NCBI RefSeq assembly: GCF_002564045.1
Contig: NZ_PDJK01000002.1
Location: 558,001-622,000, forward strand
From: Amycolatopsis sulphurea
Lineage (GTDB): Bacteria; Actinomycetota; Actinomycetes; Mycobacteriales; Pseudonocardiaceae
Reading direction: 5' to 3'
Length of the DNA: 64,000 nucleotides
The stretch's first letter is position 1; every line of letters begins with the position of its first letter. The notes below the pieces were generated by a model that saw nothing but the letters and a program-made list of their open reading frames with translations, was not told where the DNA came from and did no database searches. Position numbers and translations under genes: made by a program. Below are positions 63,438 to 64,000 of this stretch, piece after piece.

Positions 63438-63892
63438 ACCCGAAACAGGTATGGCGCACAGCGCGAGGTGGTCGCGCCTCGAATACCGCCGCATCGTCCG
63501 TTGCCGGGCGTGATCGACGAAGAGGGCAGGCGCCGTCGATGATGACGCGGCCGTCACGGCTCACTCTGCTGATCACGGGGCCTCGACCGACTTTGCCGGG
63601 CCCCTGCGGTCCCTGGCGACCGAGCAACGTAAGCCGCCGGATCTGGGGAATCAACAGCGCCGATACGCGGCCGATCGCAGCCCACCGCGTAATCCGGAAT
63701 GCTCGCCCGGACCACGAAGCGACACGGCACGGTAGCGGGCCGCGCCGTCCATCGCGAGGTTCCGAAGCCCTGCCCGAACACCTCTTGACGAGCTGATCAT
63801 CGGGCACATCCCCGAGCTGTGCCCTGAACGGCAAACCCGGCCCCGCTGCTACCACCGACACCGGAACAGCTTGCCGCAGAAAGGAATCCATC
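63438..63892. other. Gene-free stretch before the P450 gene
   Basis: Open frames exist on both strands, but none has a ribosome-binding site or a recognisable pattern. It presumably contains the promoter of the P450 gene; no clear -35/-10 pair was found. Confidence 0.45.
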
Positions 63893-64000
63893 GTGTCTTT
63901 GCCGGTGCTGCCGCTGCCGGACGAGGCGTCCTGCCCGTTCGGCCCCCACCCGGAAATCGACGCGCTGCGCGAACACCGGCCGCTGACCCGGGTCCGCTGC
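63893..64000 (+). CDS. Cytochrome P450, N-terminal part (runs off the window)
   Basis: The first 36 residues, MSLPVLPLPDEASCPFGPHP and then EIDALREHRPLTRVRC, match the start of bacterial class I P450s (CPFxPPPEL...LREExPVTRVR). AAAGGA lies upstream of the GTG at 63893. The haem-binding region lies beyond the window, so the subfamily is open. The ferredoxin-reductase-like flavoprotein at 5.2-6.5 kb could in principle supply electrons. Confidence 0.8.
   Translation, partial: MSLPVLPLPDEASCPFGPHPEIDALREHRPLTRVRC

Noticed and set aside
63554..63796. ORFs before the P450 gene, possible transposase remnants
   Set aside because: No transposase motif (DDE, HTH) or terminal inverted repeats could be seen on either strand.

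Overview
The window is high-GC actinobacterial DNA, rich in GTG starts and ATGA/TGATG overlaps. It is most likely from the Pseudonocardiaceae, and Amycolatopsis is my best guess. Supporting signs are an RNase Sa-type secreted ribonuclease, HelD/HelR and SepIVA homologues, and a gene order matching the mycobacterial ddlA-thiL-ung-recG-pca-rsmD-coaD-sepIVA-rnc-fpg block. The genus call is an inference. No rRNA, tRNA, CRISPR array, intact insertion sequence or replication origin was seen.

1-8 kb: a sugar ABC transporter (permease, double ATPase, lipoprotein binding protein) in an operon with L-fuconate dehydratase. Upstream are a 28-codon remnant and a GntR/FCD-type operator. A ferredoxin-reductase-like flavoprotein and an IdeR-boxed ferric-siderophore ATPase follow.

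8-19 kb: a class A PBP-like protein with an altered transpeptidase site, a FadR-type regulator, and a tandem glycine riboswitch driving gcvP-gcvT-gcvH-glyA-lipA-sdaA. This operon turns glycine into one-carbon units, serine and finally pyruvate, and it carries the lipoylation enzyme GcvH needs.

19-24 kb: an amine or polyamine utilisation operon with the gamma-glutamylation layout (GlnA-like synthetase, PuuD-like hydrolase, aldehyde dehydrogenase, SDR). A 69-residue decapeptide-repeat ORF is wedged between the hydrolase and the dehydrogenase. A good promoter and a candidate operator precede the synthetase.

24-32 kb: a stress protein, a PadR/HAAS-domain membrane pair with a small coupled ORF between them, then the backbone mutM-rnc-rpmF-DUF177-sepIVA, a secreted RNase, coaD and rsmD.

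32-46 kb: accessory material interrupts the backbone on both sides of pyruvate carboxylase. It includes a HelD/HelR-type helicase, a luciferase-like monooxygenase, about 1.6 kb of short-hairpin repeat arrays around a truncated L,D-transpeptidase lipoprotein, a membrane protein/GntR pair, an arginase-fold protein, a subtilase, a broken erythromycin-esterase-like gene and a frameshifted acetyltransferase.

46-59 kb: backbone recG, DAK-domain protein, rpmB, ung, gamma-carbonic anhydrase, thiL, DUF3515 and ddl, with an MFS transporter and a MocR regulator. 59-63 kb: an eroded two-component system beside an extracytosolic flavin-transfer set (ferric-reductase-like membrane flavoprotein, FMN-binding lipid-anchored or secreted protein, ApbE). 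The window ends in a degraded stretch with dispersed palindromes and the start of a cytochrome P450.

A family of GTGAAGGG/CCCTTCAC palindromes, some joined by a conserved spacer into a composite element of about 100 bp, recurs at 8.0, 19.3, 27.7 and 63.4 kb.
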